In this document: positions 35,971-44,999 of the stretch, piece by piece
Position numbering within the stretch: position 1 is the stretch's first letter
Layout: each line of letters opens with the position of its first letter
NCBI RefSeq assembly: GCF_023015805.1
Contig: NZ_JALKBA010000003.1
Location: forward strand, 186,001-250,000
Length of the DNA: 64,000 nucleotides
Source of the DNA: Cellulophaga sp. F20128
GTDB lineage: Bacteria > Bacteroidota > Bacteroidia > Flavobacteriales > Flavobacteriaceae
Direction of reading: 5' to 3'
Program-made: the position numbers and the translations under genes
Notes under the pieces: generated by a model
The model's input: the letters and a program-made list of their open reading frames with translations, nothing else
Database searches by the model: none
Told to the model about the DNA's origin: nothing

Positions 35971-37557
35971 TTAGCAATTTTTAAAGGATACGGTATTTGT
36001 GTTACTTTTATTTTGGTTTAAGCGCGCTTCTATTTCCTTGGCTGTTTTGGTAATCGCTAAGCCCCCAAGGCCTGTACATCTAAGGGTATGTGGAATGGCG
36101 TCACCAACTTTTTTCATTGTTTCAATAACTTCATCAAGCGGTATAACCTGATCGTAATCAGATAAGGCCATATTGGCAGAGGAAATAGCTGTAGATGCGG
36201 CCATAACATTTCTGTTAAGGCAAGGAGCTTCTACTCGGTCTGCTACTGTATCACAAATAAGGCCAAGAGAACTTTGTAAAGCCATAGATGCCGCTGCTAA
36301 AGATTGATTTAAAGTTCCGTTTTTCAACACTACCACACCTGCTGCTGCCATACCAGAAGCCGATCCGCATTCTCCCATACAACCGCCAACTTCGGCAGAA
36401 AATGTTGCGTGGGCCGTTATAAAAACTCCAATTAGTCCTGCCGCAAGCATAGCTTCAATTATTTGTTTTCTGGGTAAATCTAGGGTGGTAGCAGTTCCTA
36501 TTAGAGTTCCAGGAATAGCACCACATGATCCAGCGGTAGGTGCGGCTACAATTACACCCATTGAACTTTTAACCTCCATCATAGAAGAAGTGTATAGTAT
36601 TGCATTGTTTAAGACATCCCCAGGGACAAGTGTTTTTTTGTCCATATTCTTTTTAAAAGATACTGATTGGCTTCCTAAAATCCTGTCTTTATAATTTGTT
36701 CCTTTTAATCCAAGATTTATAGAGTTTTGCATGACGTCAACGATCTCTCCCATCTTTTCAAAAACTTCGATAGGTGAGATGTTTCCTCTAATACTTTCAT
36801 ATTCAACAGCTAATTCCCATAGATTTAGATTTTTATTTTCGTTGTATTTTAATAACTCTTCAACCGTGATAAAAGGTACTGTGACCTCCTTTCTAGATTT
36901 AATAGGGAGTACTGGTGCAATTACTTTAATGTCATTTATAGAATTAATTTCCTGACACTTATGTATTAATTTTTTTTGCGCTGTACTGTCAGAATTTACA
37001 AGTATATACGAAGATAACCCCTTGTGTATGGTGGCATCTCCGAGATTTAAATCGGTTATGACTTTTTCTATTTCTTCAGGAGTATTTGTGTAAAGAAGTG
37101 TAGTGTAAAAATCACCCATCATGGAAACTGATGCTCCGTCTATTTCAATAATTTCGATCATTCCACCTCCGGTAGATATTCCTATGACTTGGTGGGATTC
37201 CTTATGGTTTTTTAATGTGATTTTATAAGTATTGGGATGCGTAGCGCCAATGGGGTGTATGTCTATTTTTATATGGATACCAGCTTCCTTAATATAAAGC
37301 TCATAATCTTTGAGACGCTCGTCATCTGCATTCCAGCCTAGTAATCCTCCAAACAAACCCATATCTGATCCTTGTCCAGAATGAGTAGTTGCTAAGGAGC
37401 CATTTGGATCAAATTCAATATATACATCGTCAATGTTGTCATTCATTAAGTTTCTACATATTCTTCCAATTCTTAATGCAGCTGCACAATGAGAACTAGA
37501 GGGTCCTCTCATAACAGGGCCAATTACATCATTAAAAATACTTGGATATAATTTCAT
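35971..37557 (-). CDS. sdaA: L-serine ammonia-lyase (iron-sulfur type), beta and alpha parts fused
   Basis: 528-residue cytosolic L-serine dehydratase that converts L-serine to pyruvate and ammonia with a [4Fe-4S] cluster. The beta part is N-terminal (VIGPVMRGPSSSHCAAALRI, HSGQGSDMGLFGG). An ACT-like stretch follows (about 125-215, from GGGMIEIIEIDG). The alpha part carries the cluster Cys residues in AGSCGAIPG, EVGGCMGECGSASG, and CDTVADRVEAPC. Single-chain enzymes such as E. coli SdaA are about 455 residues. The extra length fits a fusion of the two-subunit SdaAB and SdaAA type. It is divergent from the AraC gene at 37739. It could process serine released from the glycoprotein attacked by the M60 peptidase. 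Confidence 0.9.
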   Translation of the reverse strand: MKLYPSIFNDVIGPVMRGPSSSHCAAALRIGRICRNLMNDNIDDVYIEFDPNGSLATTHSGQGSDMGLFGGLLGWNADDERLKDYELYIKEAGIHIKIDIHPIGATHPNTYKITLKNHKESHQVIGISTGGGMIEIIEIDGASVSMMGDFYTTLLYTNTPEEIEKVITDLNLGDATIHKGLSSYILVNSDSTAQKKLIHKCQEINSINDIKVIAPVLPIKSRKEVTVPFITVEELLKYNENKNLNLWELAVEYESIRGNISPIEVFEKMGEIVDVMQNSINLGLKGTNYKDRILGSQSVSFKKNMDKKTLVPGDVLNNAILYTSSMMEVKSSMGVIVAAPTAGSCGAIPGTLIGTATTLDLPRKQIIEAMLAAGLIGVFITAHATFSAEVGGCMGECGSASGMAAAGVVVLKNGTLNQSLAAASMALQSSLGLICDTVADRVEAPCLNRNVMAASTAISSANMALSDYDQVIPLDEVIETMKKVGDAIPHTLRCTGLGGLAITKTAKEIEARLNQNKSNTNTVSFKNC

Positions 37558-37738
37558 AGTATGTGTATTATTTTGATTATCAGTTAAATATAAATATATA
37601 CTTGAAATTAAATAAATTAAAAAGTCACATCACTATGTGTTAAAATTTAAATTTGATTTAAAATCATGCGTAAAATTACAATTTTTTTGTAATTTAGACT
37701 TTTTAATTTAAGTTTAAAAACTTTTAACACTTGAAATT
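37558..37738. promoter_or_regulatory. Divergent intergenic region between sdaA and the AraC pair
   Basis: AT-rich region of 181 bp that must hold two promoters. TAAATTTG at 37648-37655 fits the flavobacterial TAnnTTTG element in plus orientation, but I see no TTG at the right distance upstream. An inverted repeat AAATTACA/TGTAATTT surrounds a T-run at about 37673-37695 and might be an operator. Confidence 0.35.
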
Positions 37739-38608
37739 ATGACGACACCAATTGGCTTTAAAGTTCCCTTTCATAATAATAGTTGTGTACGTGCTTTGGA
37801 ATGGAATGATGATTGTTTTTATGAAGCAGTACACTTTCACGAAGAATGCCAATTAACATATATTATTGAGGGTGAGGGAGATTTAGTCGTTGGTTCATCT
37901 ACCTATAAATTTAATTCTGGTGACGCATATTTATTTGGAAAAAATTTGCCTCACGTATTTAAGAATACTAGTTTAAAAAGTAAATCATCAAGGGCTCGAA
38001 CTATCAGTGTTTTTTTTAATTTAGATTCATTTCGGTCCATTCTTAATCTTGAGGATAATGATGAGGTTATAAGGTTAGAGCGCTTGTTAGATAAGGCATC
38101 TGTTGGTTTAAGATTGCCTCTTGATCAATCATTTAATTTAAACGATAGGATGGAAACCTTGTTTAAAATGAATGATTTTGATAAAGTTTTAGAATTATTA
38201 AATATTCTGAATGATGTCTCACTAAGTACAAAAATTAAGTTTTTAAACTCAGAGAGTATTTCGGATCAAGTATTTGATATTCGTGATATACATAGAATTA
38301 AAGAGGTTTTCAATTTTGTGAAGAATAATTGCCATACTAAAATTACCCTAGTAGATATGGCTCACAAATTTAAAATGACCCCAAGTGCTTTTTGTCGTTT
38401 TTTTAAATTGAGAACACAACAGACTTTTTCAAGTTTTTTATTGGAAGTACGAATTGAAAAAGCTTGTAAGTTGTTAAGAGAAGGAGCTCATAATGCCACT
38501 GAAAGTTGTTATGATTCTGGGTTTACCAATATATCTAATTATCATAGGCACTTTAAAAAGATTAAAGGAATGACGCCAACGCAGTATGTACTAGATTATG
38601 CGTGTTAA
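37739..38608 (+). CDS. AraC family transcriptional regulator
   Basis: 289-residue one-component regulator. The N-terminal cupin (about 15-80) has VHFHEECQLTYIIEGEG and FNSGDAYLFGKNLPHVFKN, the sugar-binding pocket type. The C-terminal 100 residues (from HRIKEVFNFVKNNC) are two AraC HTH motifs, with MTPSAFCRFFKLRTQQTFSSF and YDSGFTNISNYHRHFKKIKG. It is the first of a pair with the gene 73 bp downstream. It lies between PUL-B and the prolyl peptidases, so it is the nearest candidate to control PUL-B. No HTCS or ECF sigma/anti-sigma system is visible in the window. Confidence 0.92.
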   Translation: MTTPIGFKVPFHNNSCVRALEWNDDCFYEAVHFHEECQLTYIIEGEGDLVVGSSTYKFNSGDAYLFGKNLPHVFKNTSLKSKSSRARTISVFFNLDSFRSILNLEDNDEVIRLERLLDKASVGLRLPLDQSFNLNDRMETLFKMNDFDKVLELLNILNDVSLSTKIKFLNSESISDQVFDIRDIHRIKEVFNFVKNNCHTKITLVDMAHKFKMTPSAFCRFFKLRTQQTFSSFLLEVRIEKACKLLREGAHNATESCYDSGFTNISNYHRHFKKIKGMTPTQYVLDYAC

Positions 38609-38681
38609 TTAAGGTGTTTTTTGTAAGAGAGATTAGTTTCTAAAATGTTTAGTACCCTTGTGAATTAAAAAAACTTAAAGT

Positions 38682-39545
38682 ATGAATCATTTAAAATATG
38701 CGCCAACGTTTAGTCAAAGTTCTTCGTTTTGTATAGAAAATGACACTATAGAAAGTTCTCATACACAACCACACAAACAATTTAAAGTAACATTAATTGT
38801 ATCAGGAAAAGGGTCTCTTGTAGTTTTAGATAGGGTCGTAAAATTTAAAAAAGGAGATGTTTTTCTTTTTGGGATAAATTCGCCTAACGTTTTACTTAAT
38901 TCAGAAAAAACAAAAAAGGATCATGAGGCTTCAAGTCTTAAAACAGTTTCATTATTATGTGATCAAGATAAGATTGAGAATTCTCTTAAGAATGTAAATG
39001 AAGCATACCGTATTAAAAAGTTATTGGAACAGATAGATTTTGGTGTTAAAGTGTCAAAAAGTTGTTCCAAACAATTAGGTGTGTATTTGAGTGATATTAC
39101 AGAAGCTAAAGGCATTAAAAGGTTGTTGTTGTTTTTAAAAATATTGCACCTTGTTTCTAGAGATGAAGGGACAAAATTTTTGTCCTCGAAGGCTTTTCCA
39201 AAAAGAATGGACTATGATGTTAACTCTAAGATTTCCAACGTATATAAGTATGTCAAAGTAAATCATCATAAAAAAATTAGCTTGGAACAAGTGGCCGAAA
39301 AAGCAAATATGTCACCAACTGCTTTTTGTCGTTTTTTTAAAGCAAAGAGTAAAAAGACCTTTTCACAATATCTTATAGAAATTAGAATAGGCAATGCTTG
39401 TACATTATTATATGATCAGAATATAAGTGTGGAAGATTCTTGTTACAGTAGTGGATATAACAGTTTGTCAAACTTTCACAAACATTTTAAAAGGGTAATG
39501 GGTATGTCTCCTTCTGAATACCGCACCATTGTTTTAAATAAATAA
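38682..39545 (+). CDS. AraC family transcriptional regulator with degenerate sensor domain
   Basis: 287-residue paralogue of the preceding regulator. The DNA-binding half is well kept (MSPTAFCRFFKAKSKKTFSQYL, YSSGYNSLSNFHKHFKRVMG). The cupin half has lost the pocket markers: the HFHEE segment is replaced by SSHTQPHKQFK, and NLPHVFKN has become NSPNVLLN. It may therefore have lost or changed its ligand and act as a constitutive or competing regulator of the same sites. It is very Lys-rich in the linker. The stop is followed by 249 bp with no gene before the DPP-IV gene. Confidence 0.9.
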   Translation: MNHLKYAPTFSQSSSFCIENDTIESSHTQPHKQFKVTLIVSGKGSLVVLDRVVKFKKGDVFLFGINSPNVLLNSEKTKKDHEASSLKTVSLLCDQDKIENSLKNVNEAYRIKKLLEQIDFGVKVSKSCSKQLGVYLSDITEAKGIKRLLLFLKILHLVSRDEGTKFLSSKAFPKRMDYDVNSKISNVYKYVKVNHHKKISLEQVAEKANMSPTAFCRFFKAKSKKTFSQYLIEIRIGNACTLLYDQNISVEDSCYSSGYNSLSNFHKHFKRVMGMSPSEYRTIVLNK

Positions 39546-39794
39546 CCCAAGCAGTAAAAAGGTACTTTATTTTTTCAATTTTGTACTCTAATCCTTCTAT
39601 TTACTATTTTTTTAGAAATATCTTAGCATAATAGTATAAAGATTAGCTAAAATGTGTGACAAAGGAATGGTCTTTTATTAATAGTATTGCTCTTGGTAAA
39701 TGTAGTTTTAGTGGTGCTTTTTTCTCAATTGAAAATCATATAGTTACCTATTATACAGCTGCCAAAATGCAATTAATAATTAATTTAATAAAGA

Positions 39795-42035
39795 ATGATT
39801 AAGAAAGGATTTTTTACTACGATGCTTTTTGTTTTGTTTTTTGCCTTGTATGGCGAAGCACAAAATACAACACCTTTGGTATTGGAAGACATTTATAAAA
39901 ACAATGTTTATGGTCAAAAAGGCTTTGGACCTGTACGTTGGATGAAAGACAGTAAAGGCTATTCAACTCTAGAAAACAATAAAGGTGTAGGAGGAAAAGA
40001 TATTGTAAAGTATGATGCAGCTTCAGGAAAAAGATCTGTTGTTGTGTCTGCTACTCAGCTGATTCCAAAAGGAGAAAAGGAACCAATTTCAATTTCTGAT
40101 TACGAATGGTCTGCCAATAATAAGAAACTTCTTTTATTTACAAATACAAGAAAAGTATGGCGGTACCATACGCGTGGAGATTATTGGGTATTGAATTTAG
40201 AGACTAATAATTTGGTGCAGTTGGGAAAAAATTTACCAGAAGCAACATTAATGTTTGCTAAGTTTTCACCAGATGCTTCAAAAATAGCCTATGTAAGTGA
40301 ACTGAATATTTATGTAGAAGATTTAATGCAACACAATATTAGTCCGTTAACCACAGATGGTGGTGATACTATCATAAACGGTACTTTTGATTGGGTGTAT
40401 GAAGAAGAATTAAGTTGTAGAGATGGGTTTAGATGGAGTCCTGATGGAACTCATATCGCTTATTGGCAATCGGATACAAAGAATGTAGGTACTTTTTACA
40501 TGATAAACAATGTGGATTCTATTTATTCTAAGCCAATTCCAATGCCGTATCCTAAGGTAGGGACGGAGCTTTCTTCAGTTAAAGTTGGAGTAGCGGCAAT
40601 AGCAGGTGGAGCTACAAAATGGTTCGATATTCCTGGAGATCCAGCGAACAATTATTTGGCTCGTATGGATTTTATTCCTAACTCTAAAGAAGTAATGATT
40701 CAGCAATTAAACCGCAAGCAAAATACAAATAAGGTTTGGATTGGAGATACAGAAACTATGGATCTTACTACCATTTTGGTAGAGAAAAATGAAGGTTTTT
40801 TAGATGTACATGATGATATTCGTTGGTTAGACAATGAAAAATATTTCACATGGTCTAGCGAGAGAGATGGTTGGTTGCACTTGTATAAAGTGTCAAGGGA
40901 TGGTAAAACAGTAGAACCTATTACAAAAGGGGAGTTTGATGTGGTAAATATAAATTGTATAGACCCAAAAGGAGGGTATGTCTATTATATTGCTTCCCCA
41001 GATAATTTTACGCAACGGTATTTGTACAGAAGTCGTATAGATGGTAAGGGGAAAGCAGAAAAAATAACACCGGCTTCTAATTCTGGTCAAAATTCCTATC
41101 AGATTTCGGATAATGCTAAATGGGGAATACAAACATTTCAAAATGCTATTACCCCACCAAAGTTTTCTTTAGTAAGTCTTCCTAATCATAAAGAAAAAAG
41201 AGTTTTAGAAGAGAACAAAGAATTAAAAGCAAAGTTTGATGCCTTGGGATTAAATCCAAAAGAGTTTGTAAAAGTAGATATAGGCGAAGAAGTTTTTGAT
41301 GCCTTTATGATTAAACCAATTAATTTTGATGCTTCTAAAAAATATCCCCTACTTTTTTATGTGTATGGAGAACCTGCAGGTTCTACAGTACAAGATAACT
41401 GGAGTGGTGGTGATCTTTGGCACCAATATATGGCGCAAGAGGGGTATATTGTTATGAGTGTAGATAACCGAGGTACAAAAACACCTCGTGGAAGAGATTG
41501 GCGTCAGTCTATTTACGGTCAAATAGGTATTTTAGCAGCCAAAGATCAAAGTAAAATAGCGACAAAAATATTAAGTACTTATGATTTTCTAGATGCTGAT
41601 AGAGTTGGTATTTGGGGATGGAGTGGTGGCGGACAAATGACGCTTAATTGTATGTTTAAATATCCGGAAATTTATAAATCGGGATTAGCGGTGTCTTTTG
41701 TTTCTGATCAAAAATTGTATGATGCAACCTATCAAGAAAGGTATATGGGATTAATTACAGAAAATGCGAAAGGCTATTTTGAAGGATCTCCCATAAATTA
41801 TGCTCAAAACCTAGAAGGTAATCTAATGATAATGCACGGTACTGCAGATGATAACGTACACTATCAAAGTTATGAGATGCTAATTAATAGGTTAATTAAA
41901 CACAATAAAATTTTTAATATGATGTCTTATCCAATGCGGGCACACTCTATATATGAAAGAGAAAACACCTCGTATCATTTGAGAGAAACAATGGAGGTTT
42001 TTTGGAAAAATAATCTGCCAGCAGGTGGAAAATAA
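39795..42035 (+). CDS. S9B prolyl dipeptidyl peptidase (DPP-IV type)
   Basis: 746-residue exported serine peptidase that removes X-Pro dipeptides (or tripeptides) from N-termini. A signal peptide ends near YGEAQ. The beta-propeller (about 40-480) contains DWVYEEEL, the Glu-Glu motif that binds the substrate amino terminus in DPP-IV. The alpha/beta hydrolase domain carries the triad Ser610 (GWSGGGQM), Asp685 (HGTADDNVHYQ) and His717 (MRAHSIYE). The length matches bacterial DPP-IV. It is 35 bp upstream of the Xaa-Pro aminopeptidase gene, so the pair is an operon for proline-containing peptides. Confidence 0.93.
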   Translation: MIKKGFFTTMLFVLFFALYGEAQNTTPLVLEDIYKNNVYGQKGFGPVRWMKDSKGYSTLENNKGVGGKDIVKYDAASGKRSVVVSATQLIPKGEKEPISISDYEWSANNKKLLLFTNTRKVWRYHTRGDYWVLNLETNNLVQLGKNLPEATLMFAKFSPDASKIAYVSELNIYVEDLMQHNISPLTTDGGDTIINGTFDWVYEEELSCRDGFRWSPDGTHIAYWQSDTKNVGTFYMINNVDSIYSKPIPMPYPKVGTELSSVKVGVAAIAGGATKWFDIPGDPANNYLARMDFIPNSKEVMIQQLNRKQNTNKVWIGDTETMDLTTILVEKNEGFLDVHDDIRWLDNEKYFTWSSERDGWLHLYKVSRDGKTVEPITKGEFDVVNINCIDPKGGYVYYIASPDNFTQRYLYRSRIDGKGKAEKITPASNSGQNSYQISDNAKWGIQTFQNAITPPKFSLVSLPNHKEKRVLEENKELKAKFDALGLNPKEFVKVDIGEEVFDAFMIKPINFDASKKYPLLFYVYGEPAGSTVQDNWSGGDLWHQYMAQEGYIVMSVDNRGTKTPRGRDWRQSIYGQIGILAAKDQSKIATKILSTYDFLDADRVGIWGWSGGGQMTLNCMFKYPEIYKSGLAVSFVSDQKLYDATYQERYMGLITENAKGYFEGSPINYAQNLEGNLMIMHGTADDNVHYQSYEMLINRLIKHNKIFNMMSYPMRAHSIYERENTSYHLRETMEVFWKNNLPAGGK

Positions 42036-42070
42036 GAATTGAATAATTAAGTAAATCCATAATTTGTAAT

Positions 42071-43471
42071 ATGCAGTTAAGAGATGAGTTTATAAAAAGA
42101 AGGCAAAATTTAAAGGAGATTGTTGGTGACGGTGTTGTTCTTTTTATAGGTAATGAAGAAAGTAGTATTAACTTTAAGGACAATTGGTACCCCTTTCGTC
42201 AGGATAGTACATTTGCATACTTTTTTGGATTAAATCATCCAGATTTATTAGGTGTTATTGATATTGATGCCGATAAAGAAATAATTTTTGGAGATGATGT
42301 ATCTATTGATGATATCGTTTTTACAGGGCCATTGCCATTGTTAGAAGACGAGGCAGCGGAGGTAGGTGTTTCTGAAGTTGTTGAATTGTCAGGTTTACAA
42401 AGTTATTTTCAAAAGGCAATTCAAGAAGGTAGGAAGATACATTTTATTCCGCCGTACCGCCCAGAGCAAACACTTCTTTTGTCCTCAACTTTGGATATTC
42501 CAGTAGCTAATGTTAAAGAAAATTTCTCGGTTGCTTTGGTAAAAGCAGTTGTAGCCCTGCGTTCTATAAAATCTGAATATGAAGTACAAGAAATAGAAAA
42601 GGCGGTAAATGTAACAGTGAATATGCACTATAAAGCTATGGAGATGGCTAAGGAAGGCTTAATTGAAGCTGATTTATATGGAGCTGTTACTAATATTGCA
42701 CTGGCAGAAGGAAGTGGTACTTCATTTCCGGTTATTATGACAATCAATGGTCATATTTTACACAATCACTACCGTGGTAATAAACTAAAAAGCGGCGATA
42801 TGGTATTGTGCGACTGTGGTGCCGAAATAAGTTCAAATTATGTTGGTGATCTAACCCGTACTTTTCCGGTGGATGAAAAGTTTACTACAAAGCAAAAAGA
42901 GATTTACGATATTGTGTATTCCTCGTATAGCACTGCAGTTTCTAAATTAAAACCTGGAGAATTATTTTACAATATTCATGTAGCTGCTTCTGTTGCCATT
43001 GTTGAAGGTTTAATTTCGGTAGGTTTAATGAAAGGAGATCCCGTTAAAGCCGTAGAAAATGGAGCACACACTTTATTCTTTCAATGTGGTTTAGGACATA
43101 TGATGGGTATGGATGTTCATGATATGGAGAATTTAGGAGAGCAATATGTAGGTTATTCAGATGATTTTATTCAGAGTAAAGAATTTGGATTTAAGTCGTT
43201 GCGAATGGGTAGAAAACTTGAAGCAGGAATGGTGGTCACTATTGAGCCTGGAATTTATATCATTCCCGAATTGATAACGCTAAGAAAAAGTCAGAATTTG
43301 TATATGGATTTTGTTGAATACGATAACCTAGAAGCATACTTAGACTTTGGTGGTATCCGTATTGAAGATGATTTTTTAATTACGCCAGAAGGGAGTCGAC
43401 TTTTAGGAAATAGATTACCATCAACTTCAGATGAAATTGAAGCCTTTAGAAAAACTAAAAAAAGAATGTAA
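42071..43471 (+). CDS. pepP: Xaa-Pro aminopeptidase (M24B family)
   Basis: 466-residue cytosolic dimetal aminopeptidase that removes the residue before proline. The creatinase-like N-terminal domain (about 1-170) has GVVLFIGNEESSINFKDNWY. The pita-bread domain holds the five metal ligands in DCGAEISSNYVGDLTRTF (two Asp), GLGHMMGMDVHD (His), IEPGIY (Glu) and GGIRIEDD (Glu). No signal peptide is seen. It completes the degradation of peptides released by the DPP-IV enzyme encoded just upstream. A terminator follows at 43517. Confidence 0.92.
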   Translation: MQLRDEFIKRRQNLKEIVGDGVVLFIGNEESSINFKDNWYPFRQDSTFAYFFGLNHPDLLGVIDIDADKEIIFGDDVSIDDIVFTGPLPLLEDEAAEVGVSEVVELSGLQSYFQKAIQEGRKIHFIPPYRPEQTLLLSSTLDIPVANVKENFSVALVKAVVALRSIKSEYEVQEIEKAVNVTVNMHYKAMEMAKEGLIEADLYGAVTNIALAEGSGTSFPVIMTINGHILHNHYRGNKLKSGDMVLCDCGAEISSNYVGDLTRTFPVDEKFTTKQKEIYDIVYSSYSTAVSKLKPGELFYNIHVAASVAIVEGLISVGLMKGDPVKAVENGAHTLFFQCGLGHMMGMDVHDMENLGEQYVGYSDDFIQSKEFGFKSLRMGRKLEAGMVVTIEPGIYIIPELITLRKSQNLYMDFVEYDNLEAYLDFGGIRIEDDFLITPEGSRLLGNRLPSTSDEIEAFRKTKKRM

Positions 43472-43516
43472 ATTCTTTAATACCAATCTAGTCTAACTAC
43501 TTTTAACAAGCAGTAA

Positions 43517-43545
43517 AACCATATACGAAAGTGTATGGTTTTTTT
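43517..43545 (+). terminator. Intrinsic terminator after pepP
   Basis: AACCATATAC, a GAAA tetraloop and GTGTATGGTT form a 10-bp stem (one G-U pair) at 43517-43540, followed by seven T residues. It ends the DPP-IV/pepP transcript. Confidence 0.85.
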
Positions 43546-43714
43546 GGTTTAAGATTCTATTCCTTTACTGCAAAATGCACAACACTAGAATGGCTTTTAT
43601 GGTGTTTAATATGTTCATGGTCGTAAGGAATTGGAGTATACCTACTAATTGAAGTGGGGTGTAACGCTATTTTAATGTTAGAATAAAGGTTTTATTGGTC
43701 ATTATGTAGTTTAA

Positions 43715-43741
43715 TTGGTGTTATAATTCTATCTATTTTTG
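43715..43741 (+). promoter_or_regulatory. Candidate promoter for the glycerate kinase operon
   Basis: TTG at 43715-43717 and TATTTTTG at 43734-43741 (16-base spacer) resemble the flavobacterial TTG-N17-23-TAnnTTTG promoter, about 90 bp before the glycerate kinase ATG. The spacer is one base short. The rest of 43546-43829 shows no gene. Confidence 0.45.
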
Positions 43742-43829
43742 AAAATGATTCCAATTACTTAATCTATATTTAAAGGGAGTATTAGGAAAAAAATAAAAAA
43801 GGTAAGGCAGAGTTTAAATTCTAAGTGAG

Positions 43830-44969
43830 ATGAATATTGTAATTGTACCAGATTCTTTTAAAGAATGCTTATCGGCAAAAGCGGTTGCTGCCAATATTTC
43901 TATTGGAATTTTGCAAGTTTTCCCAAAAGCAACACTAGTAGAAATTCCTATATCAGACGGGGGGGAAGGAATGCTTGAAAGTATTGCCTATGGAATTGAA
44001 GTGAAATTGGTTACCGTAGAAGTTATGGATCCATTGATGAGAAATATAGAAGCACAATACGGTATTCTAAAAGACAAGAAAACAGCGGTTATAGAAATGG
44101 CAAAGGCATCTGGCCTGGAACTGTTGAAAGAGGAGGAGAAAAATCCGATGATAACTTCAACCTATGGTACGGGGCAATTAATAAAAGATGCTTTAGACAA
44201 AGGATGCACTAAGATTATTATTGGTATTGGGGGTACTGCCACCAATGATGGGGGAGCAGGGATGGTAAAGGCGCTTGGTGCTAGATTATTGGACAGTAAG
44301 GAAAAACTCATAAAAGAAGGAGGAGGGTATTTAAATGAGCTTCATACTATTGATATGTCCAATTTTGATGAAAGAATTCTACAATGTGAGCTTGTGGTTG
44401 CTTGTGATGTAAGGAATCCGTTAACAGGTAAAAATGGAGCTTCCTTAGTTTATGGAAAGCAAAAAGGTGGGAAAACCAAAGACCTGGAGCAATTGGATGC
44501 CAATTTAACTCACTACGCAAAATGTATAGATGCCACCCTAGGTATTGCGGTAGCAAACATCCCGGGTGCTGGAGCTGCAGGAGGAACAGGAGCTGCATTA
44601 TTGGCTTTTTTAAAGGGAAAATTAAGCACAGGAATTGAATTAATGATGGAAACTTTACAATTGGAGGAGCATATAAAAAATGCAGATTTGGTAATAACAG
44701 CTGAAGGCAAAATAGATGGGCAAACGCTCCACGGAAAGACCATTGCAGGTGTTGCAAAATTAGCTCAAAAACAGCATGTTCCAGTAATTGTGATCACCGG
44801 GAATATTGATGACAATATAGAAGAAATATATACCATGGGTGTTTGCGCAGTTCACGCTATAGTAAATAAGCCAATGAATTTAAGTGAAGCAATAGCACAA
44901 GCACCTAACTTAATACAACAATGTGCAAAAAATATTATGGGTACAATAGCTCCTTTTGCAAGGAATTGA
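43830..44969 (+). CDS. Glycerate kinase (GarK/GlxK type)
   Basis: 379-residue cytosolic kinase that phosphorylates D-glycerate to 2-phosphoglycerate. It shows the family start (IVIVPDSFKECLSAKAVA), PISDGGEGMLESIA, IIIGIGGTATNDGGAGM and the C-terminal TAEGKIDGQTLHGKTIAGVA. The length is normal. It opens an operon with the Tm-1-like gene 31 bp downstream. Glycerate could come from tartronate semialdehyde or from a C4/C6 sugar-acid pathway encoded by the neighbours. Confidence 0.93.
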   Translation: MNIVIVPDSFKECLSAKAVAANISIGILQVFPKATLVEIPISDGGEGMLESIAYGIEVKLVTVEVMDPLMRNIEAQYGILKDKKTAVIEMAKASGLELLKEEEKNPMITSTYGTGQLIKDALDKGCTKIIIGIGGTATNDGGAGMVKALGARLLDSKEKLIKEGGGYLNELHTIDMSNFDERILQCELVVACDVRNPLTGKNGASLVYGKQKGGKTKDLEQLDANLTHYAKCIDATLGIAVANIPGAGAAGGTGAALLAFLKGKLSTGIELMMETLQLEEHIKNADLVITAEGKIDGQTLHGKTIAGVAKLAQKQHVPVIVITGNIDDNIEEIYTMGVCAVHAIVNKPMNLSEAIAQAPNLIQQCAKNIMGTIAPFARN

Positions 44970-44999
44970 ATAGGTCCAAGCTAAAAACTATAAATTAAA

